NCBI GenBank assembly: GCA_910586635.1
Contig: CAJUJA010000048.1
Span: 1 to 9,503 of the forward strand
Source: an uncultured Bacilli bacterium
Lineage (GTDB): Bacteria; Bacillota_I; Bacilli_A; RF39; UBA660
Length of the DNA: 9,503 nt
Reading direction: 5' to 3'
The number at the start of each line of letters is the position of its first letter. The stretch's first letter is position 1. The notes under the pieces are model-generated. The model saw only the letters and a list, made by a program, of their open reading frames with translations, searched no databases and was not told where the DNA came from. A program made the position numbers and the translations under genes. This document shows, piece after piece, positions 1 through 6,353 of this stretch.

Positions 1-128
1 TAAACTAAATAATTTGATTTTTCTTTTCTACGTGCATTTATCTCTGAATTTAACGCAGTCTCGATATACATTCATATTATTTCTAACTGTATAGAAACAC
101 TAAAACTCATTCGCTTTACTCAAAAAAA

Positions 129-146
129 GTAGTCAATACTGACTAC
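129..146 (-). terminator. Intrinsic terminator ending the NlpC/P60 unit
   Basis: Perfect 7-bp inverted repeat (GTAGTCA, 4-base loop, TGACTAC). Read on the minus strand it is followed directly by seven T residues (the A run at 122-128). It lies 16 bases after the stop codon of the NlpC/P60 gene, so it is a standard Rho-independent terminator for the leftward transcript. The plus-strand side has only a short broken T stretch, so leftward termination is the main reading. Confidence 0.85.
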
Positions 147-162
147 CTTTCCTTATGAATAA

Positions 163-990
163 TTAAACAAATCTTCTAACCCCAAGTAGCTTTTTCTTAG
201 AATCCTGAGGCCTTCTATCATGAGTAATTCCATACTTTTTTCCCTTAGCTTCAATTAAGTAGTTAGAACCATCATAAATTCCAATATGTCCTTTATAAAC
301 CACAACATCCCCAGCTTGGGCATTCTTAAGACCACCTTTTACTTCTTCTCCTAAGTTAACCCAATTACTTGCTGTTGTATACTTACCATCATAAGCTCCA
401 ACATCTTTTAAAACTAAGTATACAAAATGAGAACAGTCACATCCATTAGTTAAAGAATTACCCCCTAAAACATAAGGATTTCCTACAAATTGTAAAGCAT
501 AATCTACAATTTTCTTTCCTCCAGTAGCAGTATTATCTACAGGCTGATTCGAACTATTTCCAGGATCCTTAATTAGTTTATACTTTTCTACATTTACTAC
601 CTTTTTTCTATTATCCTTTTTCACAACATCATATTTTGGCCCATTTTGCATAGTATTAGCAATTCCATCAGCAGATTTCCAACACGCTGAAACTTCAAAT
701 CCATCCGGTAATATCCCCAATATCAAGTTGAGTGCAAAAGGAGTAAAAAACACGAAAACAGCTGCTAAAAACTTATTTAATAATGTTTTATTGTGCTTTT
801 TATCATCTGGAGTAATCAACATTTTAACAAACTGTATAGTTGCCATTACCAATAGAATGAATGGAATTACTAAATGAATTAAGTCTAAAGCTTTTTTCAT
901 CGTATATAGAAACATAGCGATTCCATAGTCACTACAGCAACTACTAACATCAGTAGAACATGTAGTCTCTAATATTTGAAACATATTCAT
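163..990 (-). CDS. Membrane-anchored NlpC/P60 peptidoglycan hydrolase with pilin-like two-helix N-terminus
   Basis: The 275-residue protein has two parts. Residues ~24-60 and ~70-95 form two hydrophobic helices joined by a short lysine-rich loop (PDDKKHNK). This layout resembles VirB2/TrbC pilin-like conjugation proteins. The positive loop should face the cytoplasm, placing both termini outside. After a polar linker (~105-157), residues ~158-275 form an NlpC/P60 domain. Its catalytic cysteine is C186 in DCSHF, its histidine is H235 in KGHIGIYDG, and E247 is a likely third residue. This family are cysteine peptidases, mostly cutting peptidoglycan stem peptides; cleavage of the wall here is inferred. 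Cysteines C11, C18, C19 and C103 would also be extracytoplasmic. An RBS (GGGG, 6-base spacing) supports the ATG at 990. The gene begins 9 bases after its partner at 1000-1776 and is followed by a terminator. The hydrolase call is firm; the pilin likeness rests on topology only. Confidence 0.88.
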   Translation of the reverse strand: MNMFQILETTCSTDVSSCCSDYGIAMFLYTMKKALDLIHLVIPFILLVMATIQFVKMLITPDDKKHNKTLLNKFLAAVFVFFTPFALNLILGILPDGFEVSACWKSADGIANTMQNGPKYDVVKKDNRKKVVNVEKYKLIKDPGNSSNQPVDNTATGGKKIVDYALQFVGNPYVLGGNSLTNGCDCSHFVYLVLKDVGAYDGKYTTASNWVNLGEEVKGGLKNAQAGDVVVYKGHIGIYDGSNYLIEAKGKKYGITHDRRPQDSKKKLLGVRRFV

Positions 991-999
991 AAATATCCC

Positions 1000-1776
1000 C
1001 TACTCTCTGATTAAAAATTGATAAGAATCGTCTTTAAAAAATTCAATCTCATGATAGACAGAATCTTTATAATAATACTTAAACAGGGTCAGTTTTCCAT
1101 CATCTACATAAAGACTAGTCGCTTCCAAATAATCTTTAGAAATTCCCCTATTTTTTAAAAAGCAATCATAATCACACTGTTTTTTTGTATAATATCCACC
1201 ATGTACAAGATCTGAATAATACTTTTTAAACTTTGATTCTAAATACACTTGTATTTGTTTTTCGCTTACATGATACATCTCTAATAATTCTTGATCTGTT
1301 AATATTTTTCCAGACTTTAAGTCAATATGATAGGTATCAAAATTGGTAATAGGATAAACTACTTGATCTGGATAATAGGTATAAGTCACCAACAAAGATA
1401 AAATGTTTTTACTTTGATCAAACTGATAGCCATAGTATATATAGTTATTACTTTTAACAAGACTACTATACTGATTTAATATTTTATTATTTAGTTGTTG
1501 ATATTTTTTACCTTTCAAATTAATGGAAGGTACCTTATCATACACAGCCTCTTCAGATTCGCTATTTTTATTTTCTGTTTTTTTAACAGTATAAATATAG
1601 GCCTTAGAAGTATCTAATTTCTGAACCATATGATCGGATGATTGATTTACCATAACAAAATATAAAACAAGGCAAACTATTGCCATTAGAATAAAAAACA
1701 CCATTAAAATTAAAGAATAATCCATTCTTGTTTGTTTATTATTTTTATTATCTTCTAATCTGAAACTATGTCTCAT
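1000..1776 (-). CDS. Single-pass membrane protein with large extracytoplasmic domain, possibly DUF4163/RsiV-like
   Basis: 258 residues. The N-terminus is short and basic, followed by one membrane helix at ~20-43, then a polar, tyrosine-rich domain to the end. The positive-inside rule places that domain outside the cell. The middle part ("KVPSINL" near 81-87, then "FDTYHIDLKSGKILTDQELL" at 146-165) recalls the secreted DUF4163/DUF3298 domains of PdaC and RsiV, where a short beta segment is followed by 'dLktGk.lt..dll'. I offer this only as a lead; no catalytic residues can be named. C201 and C205 (CDYDC) could form a disulfide. The ATG at 1776 has a strong RBS (AGGAGGG at 1782-1788). It is the first gene of a two-gene unit with the NlpC/P60 protein, from a promoter at 1806-1833, so a shared role at the cell surface is likely. 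Confidence 0.75.
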   Translation of the reverse strand: MRHSFRLEDNKNNKQTRMDYSLILMVFFILMAIVCLVLYFVMVNQSSDHMVQKLDTSKAYIYTVKKTENKNSESEEAVYDKVPSINLKGKKYQQLNNKILNQYSSLVKSNNYIYYGYQFDQSKNILSLLVTYTYYPDQVVYPITNFDTYHIDLKSGKILTDQELLEMYHVSEKQIQVYLESKFKKYYSDLVHGGYYTKKQCDYDCFLKNRGISKDYLEATSLYVDDGKLTLFKYYYKDSVYHEIEFFKDDSYQFLIRE

Positions 1777-1805
1777 ATTAGCCCTCCTAATTACTCTCTA
1801 ACACC

Positions 1806-1833
1806 AGTATACCAAAAAAAACTTTCTAATCAA
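1806..1833 (-). promoter_or_regulatory. Promoter for the 1000-1776 / 163-990 unit, inside a hairpin
   Basis: On the minus strand, TTGATT (1828-1833) is separated by 16 bases from TATACT (1806-1811), and TGG directly before it makes an extended -10. The predicted transcript would start about 30 bases upstream of the ATG at 1776, leaving room for the AGGAGGG site. The element lies within the terminator hairpin at 1807-1848: the -35 falls at the loop and the -10 in the left arm. Confidence 0.6.
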
Positions 1834-1848
1834 AGTTTTTTTGTATAC
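1807..1848 (-). terminator. A-tract/U-tract hairpin after trmR
   Basis: On the minus strand, GTATAC-AAAAAAACTTT is followed by a 6-base loop and AAAGTTTTTTTT-GGTATAC. The arms pair over 11 bases, then the outer GTATAC segments pair again past two unpaired bases. It begins 7 bases after the trmR stop. The inner stem is A-tract/U-tract with only one G-C pair. The likely role is terminating the ireB operon, perhaps incompletely; it is nearly symmetrical and could act in both directions. Confidence 0.6.
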
Positions 1849-1854
1849 ATCATT

Positions 1855-2436
1855 TTACTTTTTCGACTGACTTACAGAAAGACCGTCTCCTATTTTATAA
1901 AAAGTAGTTTCATACTCAACATTTTGTTCTAAAAAACGAATATACTCTTTAATTTTTCTTACCAAAGCCCTCACATTTCTACTTTTAATTTCACCCTCAT
2001 CCTTTTCTACTAAACCGTGAAACTCTAAATTATCAGTTATAATAAACCCATTAGAATTAAGGTTTCCTGAAAACGAATGAAAGAAATTAATATTTTGAGC
2101 CTTTGCTGCATCTAAAAATATCAAGTCAAATTTATCTTCTAACCTTAAATCTAAGGCATCCTTAAATACTAAAGTAATTCTATCGTCTAAATGGAGCTCC
2201 TTAATATTTTTTAGAGCTACCAAATATCTTTTCTCATCCCTTTCTACAGAAGTAATTTTAATGTATGGATTAGTCAGTGCCATCATAATAGCAGAATAAC
2301 CAATAGCTGTTCCAATTTCTAAAACACTTCTAATTTTATTTTTGATTAAAAAAGTAGTTAAGAAATCGATCCCTGCATCTTGCATAATTGGTATATTATT
2401 ATCTTTCGCATATTTTTTGATCTGTTTAACCATCAT
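1855..2436 (-). CDS. trmR: SAM-dependent O-methyltransferase, TrmR/YrrM type (tRNA U34)
   Basis: A class I methyltransferase of the caffeoyl-CoA/catechol O-methyltransferase family. Counted from the chosen ATG (193 residues), the SAM-binding motif VLEIGTAIGYSA is at ~38-49. The metal-binding residues are expected at D109 (LDAAK) and D135-N136 (TDNLEFHG). In Bacillus subtilis the homologue TrmR (YrrM) methylates 5-hydroxyuridine at position 34 of tRNAs to 5-methoxyuridine. The position right after mltG is the same as in many Firmicutes, which supports this subfamily. Three starts are possible: ATG 2436, ATG 2454 and TTG 2460; the last two overlap mltG. I prefer 2436 because AGGAG at 2445-2449 sits 8 bases upstream and the protein then starts just before the conserved helix KQIKKYAKDNNIPIMQ. 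A weaker AAGGA site precedes 2454. Confidence 0.88.
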   Translation of the reverse strand: MMVKQIKKYAKDNNIPIMQDAGIDFLTTFLIKNKIRSVLEIGTAIGYSAIMMALTNPYIKITSVERDEKRYLVALKNIKELHLDDRITLVFKDALDLRLEDKFDLIFLDAAKAQNINFFHSFSGNLNSNGFIITDNLEFHGLVEKDEGEIKSRNVRALVRKIKEYIRFLEQNVEYETTFYKIGDGLSVSQSKK

Positions 2437-2447
2437 GTGTTCTACTC

Positions 2448-3530
2448 CTACCATATCCAATTTCCTTCTTCCTTTATTTCACTAACCTTCTTAGAGTGTT
2501 CCGACTCAGTTTTTGTGTAATATATCTTTCCATTTTTATCAGCTACAAAGAATAAATAATCATGATTTTCAGGGTGAAAACTTGCTTTTATAGAAGATAG
2601 AGAAGGATTGCAAATTGGACCTACAGGAAGTTTTCCTTTCATGGAAGTAGATCTAGTATTATAAGGATTTTGAACCTGAAATTCTTTGGCTGTTAAATCC
2701 TTCTTCATTTCTTTTTGTAGGGCATAATAGGTCGTAACATCACTCCCCATATTCATTCCCTTTGATAACCTGTTTTTAAAAACCCCAGCAATCATTCTAC
2801 GATCTTCTTCTTTAACCCCTTCTAACTCTAGAACAGATGCTAAAGTTAAGTATTGGTGAATCGTATAAGAATCACCAATCTGATTTTTATACTCCTCTAA
2901 TTCTGCAGCAGTTTGCTTTAACATCGTTTCAATAATTTTTTGAACAGTTACTTGCTTATTCTTAAACTCATAAGTATTGGGTGTCAGGTATCCTTCTAAT
3001 GATAAATAAATATCCTCATTTAAAATTTCGTCCGTTAAAAACCAATATTGATCAATTAAAGTCTTAATATAGTTCTCATCCTCTAATACTTGCATCACCT
3101 CTTCGTATGTGTGATCTGTATTGTTAGCAATCGCCAAAGCATATTTTTTAATTCCTTCTCCTTCTAAAAATGTAATTCTAATAATATTGGGATCATACTT
3201 ACTACCATTTGTTAAAACATCAATGATTTCTTCTAATGACATACTTCTTTGAAGCTGGTAAGTAGCTGCCTTTAAAGTTCTATGCCCCACTCTTGAGAGT
3301 AAATTAAATAATAATTCGCTTCGAATTAGATGATTCTCTTTTAAAATGGCTGCAATTTCTCCTCGAGACATTCCGCTTTTAATTGTTAACTGAACCTCCA
3401 CTGAGGATTTTTTTTCAACAGGCTGTGTTAGAAATAAATATACAAAACAAGAGCATATTAAAAACAATCCCATACTCACAAGCACAACTAGTAATAGTTT
3501 AACCTTCTTTTTCAATTTTCGTCTGACCAT
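2448..3530 (-). CDS. mltG: Endolytic murein transglycosylase MltG (YceG-like)
   Basis: 360 residues, a usual length for Firmicutes MltG. A basic N-terminus precedes one membrane helix (~11-34). A LysM-like subdomain follows at ~45-110 (SGMSRGEIAAILKENHLI), then the YceG/MltG catalytic domain. The predicted catalytic glutamate is E235 in LASVLELEG, matching E218 of E. coli MltG. Other family marks are D264 (GSDVTTYYAL), NPYNTR at 288-293 and LPVGPICNPSLSSIKASFHP at 301-320. The enzyme cleaves nascent glycan strands near the membrane outer face, leaving 1,6-anhydro ends, and so limits strand length. The ATG at 3530 has GGAGG at 3540-3544. It lies 30 bases after the DUF1292 gene and just before trmR, the standard Firmicutes order. 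No key residue appears lost. Confidence 0.97.
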   Translation of the reverse strand: MVRRKLKKKVKLLLVVLVSMGLFLICSCFVYLFLTQPVEKKSSVEVQLTIKSGMSRGEIAAILKENHLIRSELLFNLLSRVGHRTLKAATYQLQRSMSLEEIIDVLTNGSKYDPNIIRITFLEGEGIKKYALAIANNTDHTYEEVMQVLEDENYIKTLIDQYWFLTDEILNEDIYLSLEGYLTPNTYEFKNKQVTVQKIIETMLKQTAAELEEYKNQIGDSYTIHQYLTLASVLELEGVKEEDRRMIAGVFKNRLSKGMNMGSDVTTYYALQKEMKKDLTAKEFQVQNPYNTRSTSMKGKLPVGPICNPSLSSIKASFHPENHDYLFFVADKNGKIYYTKTESEHSKKVSEIKEEGNWIW

Positions 3531-3560
3531 AACAACTTTCCTCCGGAAAAAATAAAGAGC

Positions 3561-3854
3561 CTATTGCTCATTATTTGTTTGTTCTTGTTTCTTTTTCACT
3601 TCTTCTTGAAGTGTTTCCAAAATCGTTTCAATTACTTTCCATTCCTTATCTGTTGTAATTGCCTCTAATTTTGAATTCGGATCATTAGGATCATAAATAG
3701 AGGCATAAACTTGAATATTGCCATTCTCATCTTTACTCTGATCGGTATAAACAATATAATTTTTACCCGTTTCCTCACTTTCGAATGTAAATAATACATC
3801 ATATACAATTTCATTTCCCTCTTGATCTATCATAGTAAACGTGTTTTTTTTCAT
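3561..3854 (-). CDS. DUF1292 family protein (YrzB-like)
   Basis: A 97-residue acidic cytosolic protein. The pattern fits DUF1292: an opening beta segment (FTMIDQEGNEIVYDVLFTF), then NYIVYTD, then an acidic DENGNIQVYASIYDPND stretch and a C-terminal DKEWKVIETILETL helix. The biochemical role of this family is unknown. Its ATG overlaps the ruvX stop in an ATGA junction, with GGAAG as RBS inside ruvX, so translation is probably coupled. Position between ruvX and mltG matches the usual Firmicutes cluster. The last ~15 residues are a charged, Gln/Lys/Glu-rich tail. Confidence 0.9.
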   Translation of the reverse strand: MKKNTFTMIDQEGNEIVYDVLFTFESEETGKNYIVYTDQSKDENGNIQVYASIYDPNDPNSKLEAITTDKEWKVIETILETLQEEVKKKQEQTNNEQ

Positions 3855-4273
3855 GATTTGCTTCCTTTCTTATCTAAAAATGATTGTAGTATAATCGTAG
3901 CAGCCAATGAATCAATCACCTTTTTTCTTTTCTTCCTAGAAGTATTCCCCTGAATCAATATATTACAAGCTTCCTTTGTTGTCAGTCTCTCATCTTGTAA
4001 GTAAATGGGAATTTCTAATCGACACTCCAACTTTTTTTGAAACTCTATGCTAAGCTTTCCCTTCGGTCCTACTGTATTGTTCATATTCTTTGGAAAACCC
4101 AAGACAATTGCATCAATCTTTTCTTTCTCTACAAGATTACACACCTCATTAATCAGCCAGTCATACTCTTCCTGGTGTCTGATTACTTGATATGCTGTAG
4201 CAATCATCCCAGTAGAATCAGAAGTCGCAACTCCCAAAGTTCTAGACCCCAAATCAAGACCTAAATATTTCAT
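3851..4273 (-). CDS. ruvX: RuvX/YqgF, RNase H-fold nuclease (Holliday junction resolvase / pre-16S rRNA processing)
   Basis: 140 residues, the family's normal length. The RNase H-like fold is marked by GLDLGSRTLGVATSD at the N-terminus with D7, VLGFPKNMNNTVGP at 57-70, QDERLTT with E95, and a C-terminal VIDSLAATIILQSFLD helix with D121. D7, E95 and D121 are the expected acidic metal ligands. The family is annotated as a putative Holliday junction resolvase, and E. coli YqgF matures the 5' end of 16S rRNA; which activity dominates here cannot be decided from sequence. It overlaps ireB upstream and DUF1292 downstream by four bases each (ATGA), so all three are probably co-translated. Confidence 0.95.
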   Translation of the reverse strand: MKYLGLDLGSRTLGVATSDSTGMIATAYQVIRHQEEYDWLINEVCNLVEKEKIDAIVLGFPKNMNNTVGPKGKLSIEFQKKLECRLEIPIYLQDERLTTKEACNILIQGNTSRKKRKKVIDSLAATIILQSFLDKKGSKS

Positions 4274-4524
4274 TTTTTCTTCCTCTGAAAGTTTTCCAAT
4301 AAAACTTCTATAATTTTAGTCCTATCAATGGTTTGAATTTTCCGTCTAGCATCCTTATAGCTAGAAATATATCCTGGATCACCACTAATTAAATAGCCTA
4401 CTAACTGATTATTAGGATTATATCCTCTTTCTTTTAAAATATCATAAACCTCAGCTAATACTTGCTTAGTTTCCAACACCTCTGTATCCACTACTTCAAA
4501 TAGAGCTGTTTTTTGATCCTCCAT
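4270..4524 (-). CDS. ireB: IreB/ReoM family regulatory phosphoprotein (UPF0297)
   Basis: 84 residues. The family core is clear: LAEVYDILKERGYNPNNQLVGYLISGDPGYISSYKDARRKI (24-64). In Enterococcus faecalis, IreB is a substrate of the PASTA kinase IreK and acts on cephalosporin resistance. The Listeria homologue ReoM controls ClpCP-dependent turnover of MurA and is phosphorylated at Thr7. Here T6 in KTALF lines up with that threonine; the second N-terminal threonine of E. faecalis IreB has no clear match. The start at 4524 has a strong RBS (AGAGGTGG, 4529-4536). It is the first gene of its operon, with a promoter at 4554-4582. The kinase and phosphatase genes are not in this window. Confidence 0.95.
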   Translation of the reverse strand: MEDQKTALFEVVDTEVLETKQVLAEVYDILKERGYNPNNQLVGYLISGDPGYISSYKDARRKIQTIDRTKIIEVLLENFQRKKK

Positions 4525-4553
4525 AATACCACCTCTTTAGCATTACTACATCT

Positions 4554-4582
4554 ATCTTATCATTAATTTTTCATCTTGGCAA
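4554..4582 (-). promoter_or_regulatory. Sigma-A-like promoter of the ireB-ruvX-DUF1292-mltG-trmR operon
   Basis: On the minus strand, TTGCCA (4577-4582), a 17-base spacer and TAAGAT (4554-4559), with TGA just before it giving an extended -10. The predicted start near 4547 leaves a leader of about 22 bases before the ireB ATG. The -35 box is 6 bases after the rhomboid stop codon. No terminator is visible between the two genes, so read-through from the rhomboid transcript is also likely. Confidence 0.75.
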
Positions 4583-4588
4583 ATATTA

Positions 4589-5740
4589 TTAGGCAGCATA
4601 TATAAATGCCATATAAATAGAAAAAATTAGAAAAATACATGTTAAAATCCAACCATTCATCTTTTCAAAATTAGTACTCTTATATTTCACACCTAATGCC
4701 ATAGTGATTAACATTCCACCAATTAATCCCCCAATATGGGCAGCATTATCAATACCACTAGACATAAATCCAATCAATAAATTAACTAAAATCAAAGGAA
4801 TAATCTGACTTTTTACCACATTTCCTAAAAATACTCGATAATGATATCCAAAATAAACAATAGAGCCCATAAGCCCAAATATGGCACCACTTGCCCCAAT
4901 AGAGGCTGAATCACCTCCAAATAACATCGAAAACAAAGCACCTGTTAGAGCACTAAATAAATAGATAATTATATATTTTACTCTTCCCAAGTAACTTTCT
5001 AGCTGAGTTCCAATTACATATAAAGCATAGCAATTAAATCCTAAATGTAAAATATTGGCATGTAAAAAGGCTCCTGTTATCAAGCGATAATACTGTCCTG
5101 AACGAATCAATGGGGCAAAAATGCAAAACTGATCTAACACATGATCATAACTACCAAATACCAAAGAACAGAAATAAATAATCACATTCATAGCAATTAA
5201 AATATAAGTAATTAATGGATACTTCATCTTAAATACCTCATCTACTTTTTCGGCATCTGTTTTATTATGTTTATTAATATCATTAGTAATCTTCATAAAT
5301 AATTGAATTCCTTCCTCACTATATTTTAACTTCTTAGATAGATCCGGATAATTCATTTTTATAATACTACTTTTTGTTAAGTCCTTTTCATCACTAACCT
5401 TAATACAATCTAAGTTTTTAGTAGATTCCATAGAAACATTTTCACCGAGATCCAAGAAAATACTCAAAGTATTGATATTAAAAGTAAAAGTTTTTTTCTT
5501 AATTTTTTTTACAATTCTCTTCGTCTTAAAAATATCAAAGTCAAATTGTTCATTATTATGAATATAATTAGAAACAATGCGAATAATTTCATACTCAGCA
5601 TCCATATTTTCTAGCCAAATTTCATTTTCAGCACCTTGTAAAATAATCGGATTATAGTTTTTTTCTGTAATAAAATAATGAAGCAATTTCATTACAATTA
5701 TATTTTTATCATCTAGCTCTATACTTAATCCTTGATTCAT
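4589..5740 (-). CDS. Rhomboid intramembrane serine protease, GluP/YqgP-like but without TPR tail
   Basis: 383 residues. The ~170-residue cytosolic N-terminal part resembles that of B. subtilis YqgP/GluP (compare LLHYFITEKNYNPIILQGAE and NEIWLE near its start). Then comes a rhomboid core with about seven hydrophobic helices (~175-382). Catalytic residues are S284 in GASGAIFGL and H335 in HIGGLIGG. The HANILHLGFN segment (227-236) carries H227, H232 and N236, equivalent to H145, H150 and N154 of GlpG. It should cleave membrane-protein helices. YqgP cuts the Mg2+ transporter MgtE and works with FtsH; the substrate here is unknown. Unlike YqgP (about 507 residues) it stops after the last helix and lacks the C-terminal TPR repeats. 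The ATG at 5740 has AGGAGG at 5749-5754. It is divergent from tspO and directly upstream of the ireB operon. Confidence 0.93.
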   Translation of the reverse strand: MNQGLSIELDDKNIIVMKLLHYFITEKNYNPIILQGAENEIWLENMDAEYEIIRIVSNYIHNNEQFDFDIFKTKRIVKKIKKKTFTFNINTLSIFLDLGENVSMESTKNLDCIKVSDEKDLTKSSIIKMNYPDLSKKLKYSEEGIQLFMKITNDINKHNKTDAEKVDEVFKMKYPLITYILIAMNVIIYFCSLVFGSYDHVLDQFCIFAPLIRSGQYYRLITGAFLHANILHLGFNCYALYVIGTQLESYLGRVKYIIIYLFSALTGALFSMLFGGDSASIGASGAIFGLMGSIVYFGYHYRVFLGNVVKSQIIPLILVNLLIGFMSSGIDNAAHIGGLIGGMLITMALGVKYKSTNFEKMNGWILTCIFLIFSIYMAFIYAA

Positions 5741-5770
5741 GAATCGTTCCTCCTAAAAAACACTAATATT

Positions 5771-5799
5771 ATTATATACTAAAACATACAATATGGAAA
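5771..5799 (-). promoter_or_regulatory. Promoter of the rhomboid gene
   Basis: On the minus strand, TTTCCA (5794-5799), a 17-base spacer and a consensus TATAAT (5771-5776). The -35 box overlaps the ribosome binding region of the divergent tspO gene. A plus-strand TATACT at 5775-5780 could be the -10 for tspO, but I see no convincing -35 for it. Confidence 0.6.
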
Positions 5800-5802
5800 G
5801 AG

Positions 5803-6273
5803 GTGATTATTATTTTTAAGAAAATTATTCTTTATATTCTATGCTTAATTCCTTGGTTTTTATCCTCCCTTGTTCCTTTTAATCCTGAATTTTACAACTC
5901 CTTAATTCTTCCCTTTTTTACACCACCTAATATATTCTATGGAATTGCCTGGACAATTACCTACATTTTCACAGCTTTTAGTATCTATCAAATAATTACA
6001 AAGTATACATGGAAAGATACTCCTAAATCTTATAAGAAAATACTCTTTATAAACTATTTATTTGATCAATCATTTACTTTTGTGTTTTTCACACTTGAAA
6101 ACACATTTTTAGGATTTATTTCTTGTCTTGGAACATTTATTTCTTGTCTATTTCTATATGAAGAAACATCTAAACTAGATGAAAAAAGTACCAAGTATTT
6201 AAATCCTTATGTACTTCTTAGTTTATTTGCTACCGTTTTAAGTATCACTATTTATATCATTAATGCTAAGTAG
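5803..6273 (+). CDS. tspO: TspO/MBR family (tryptophan-rich sensory protein) membrane protein
   Basis: About 153-156 residues with five hydrophobic helices, the family's size and layout. Family marks are LILPFFTPPNIFYGIAW near the first loop (P41, P42, W50), the YLFDQSFTFVFFTLEN segment in the third helix and NPYVLLSLFATVLSITIYIIN at the end. TspO proteins bind porphyrins and other ligands; the role in Firmicutes is poorly defined. The start is odd: no ATG exists in frame. The coordinate given is the GTG at 5803, but that GTG is part of GAAAGAGGTGATT, nearly the full complement of the 16S anti-Shine-Dalgarno. An ATT at 5812, 6 bases after GAGGTG, would give MFKKIILY, a typical N-terminus, so a rare AUU start is the best fit. 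It is the only plus-strand gene here. Confidence 0.85.
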   Translation: MIIIFKKIILYILCLIPWFLSSLVPFNPEFYNSLILPFFTPPNIFYGIAWTITYIFTAFSIYQIITKYTWKDTPKSYKKILFINYLFDQSFTFVFFTLENTFLGFISCLGTFISCLFLYEETSKLDEKSTKYLNPYVLLSLFATVLSITIYIINAK

Positions 6274-6353
6274 TTACCTCTCCATATATAGATTACTGAT
6301 GTTTACTATTTTATAAAATAAATCTTCTAATTTGGTTAACTCTAATATTAAAT

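Noticed and set aside
163..1776. Integrated conjugative element or other mobile region suggested by the pilin-like helices
   Set aside because: No relaxase, ATPase, integrase or flanking repeat is visible, base composition looks like the neighbours, and the unit adjoins core genes.
4037..4264. 75-codon open frame on the plus strand
   Set aside because: It lies fully antisense to ruvX, whose catalytic motifs and overlaps with both neighbours are clear. The translation resembles no family.
5793..5819. Eight-codon leader peptide (MERGDYYF) before tspO
   Set aside because: No ribosome binding site precedes its ATG, and its body is the Shine-Dalgarno of tspO itself. Kept only as one explanation for the tspO start problem.
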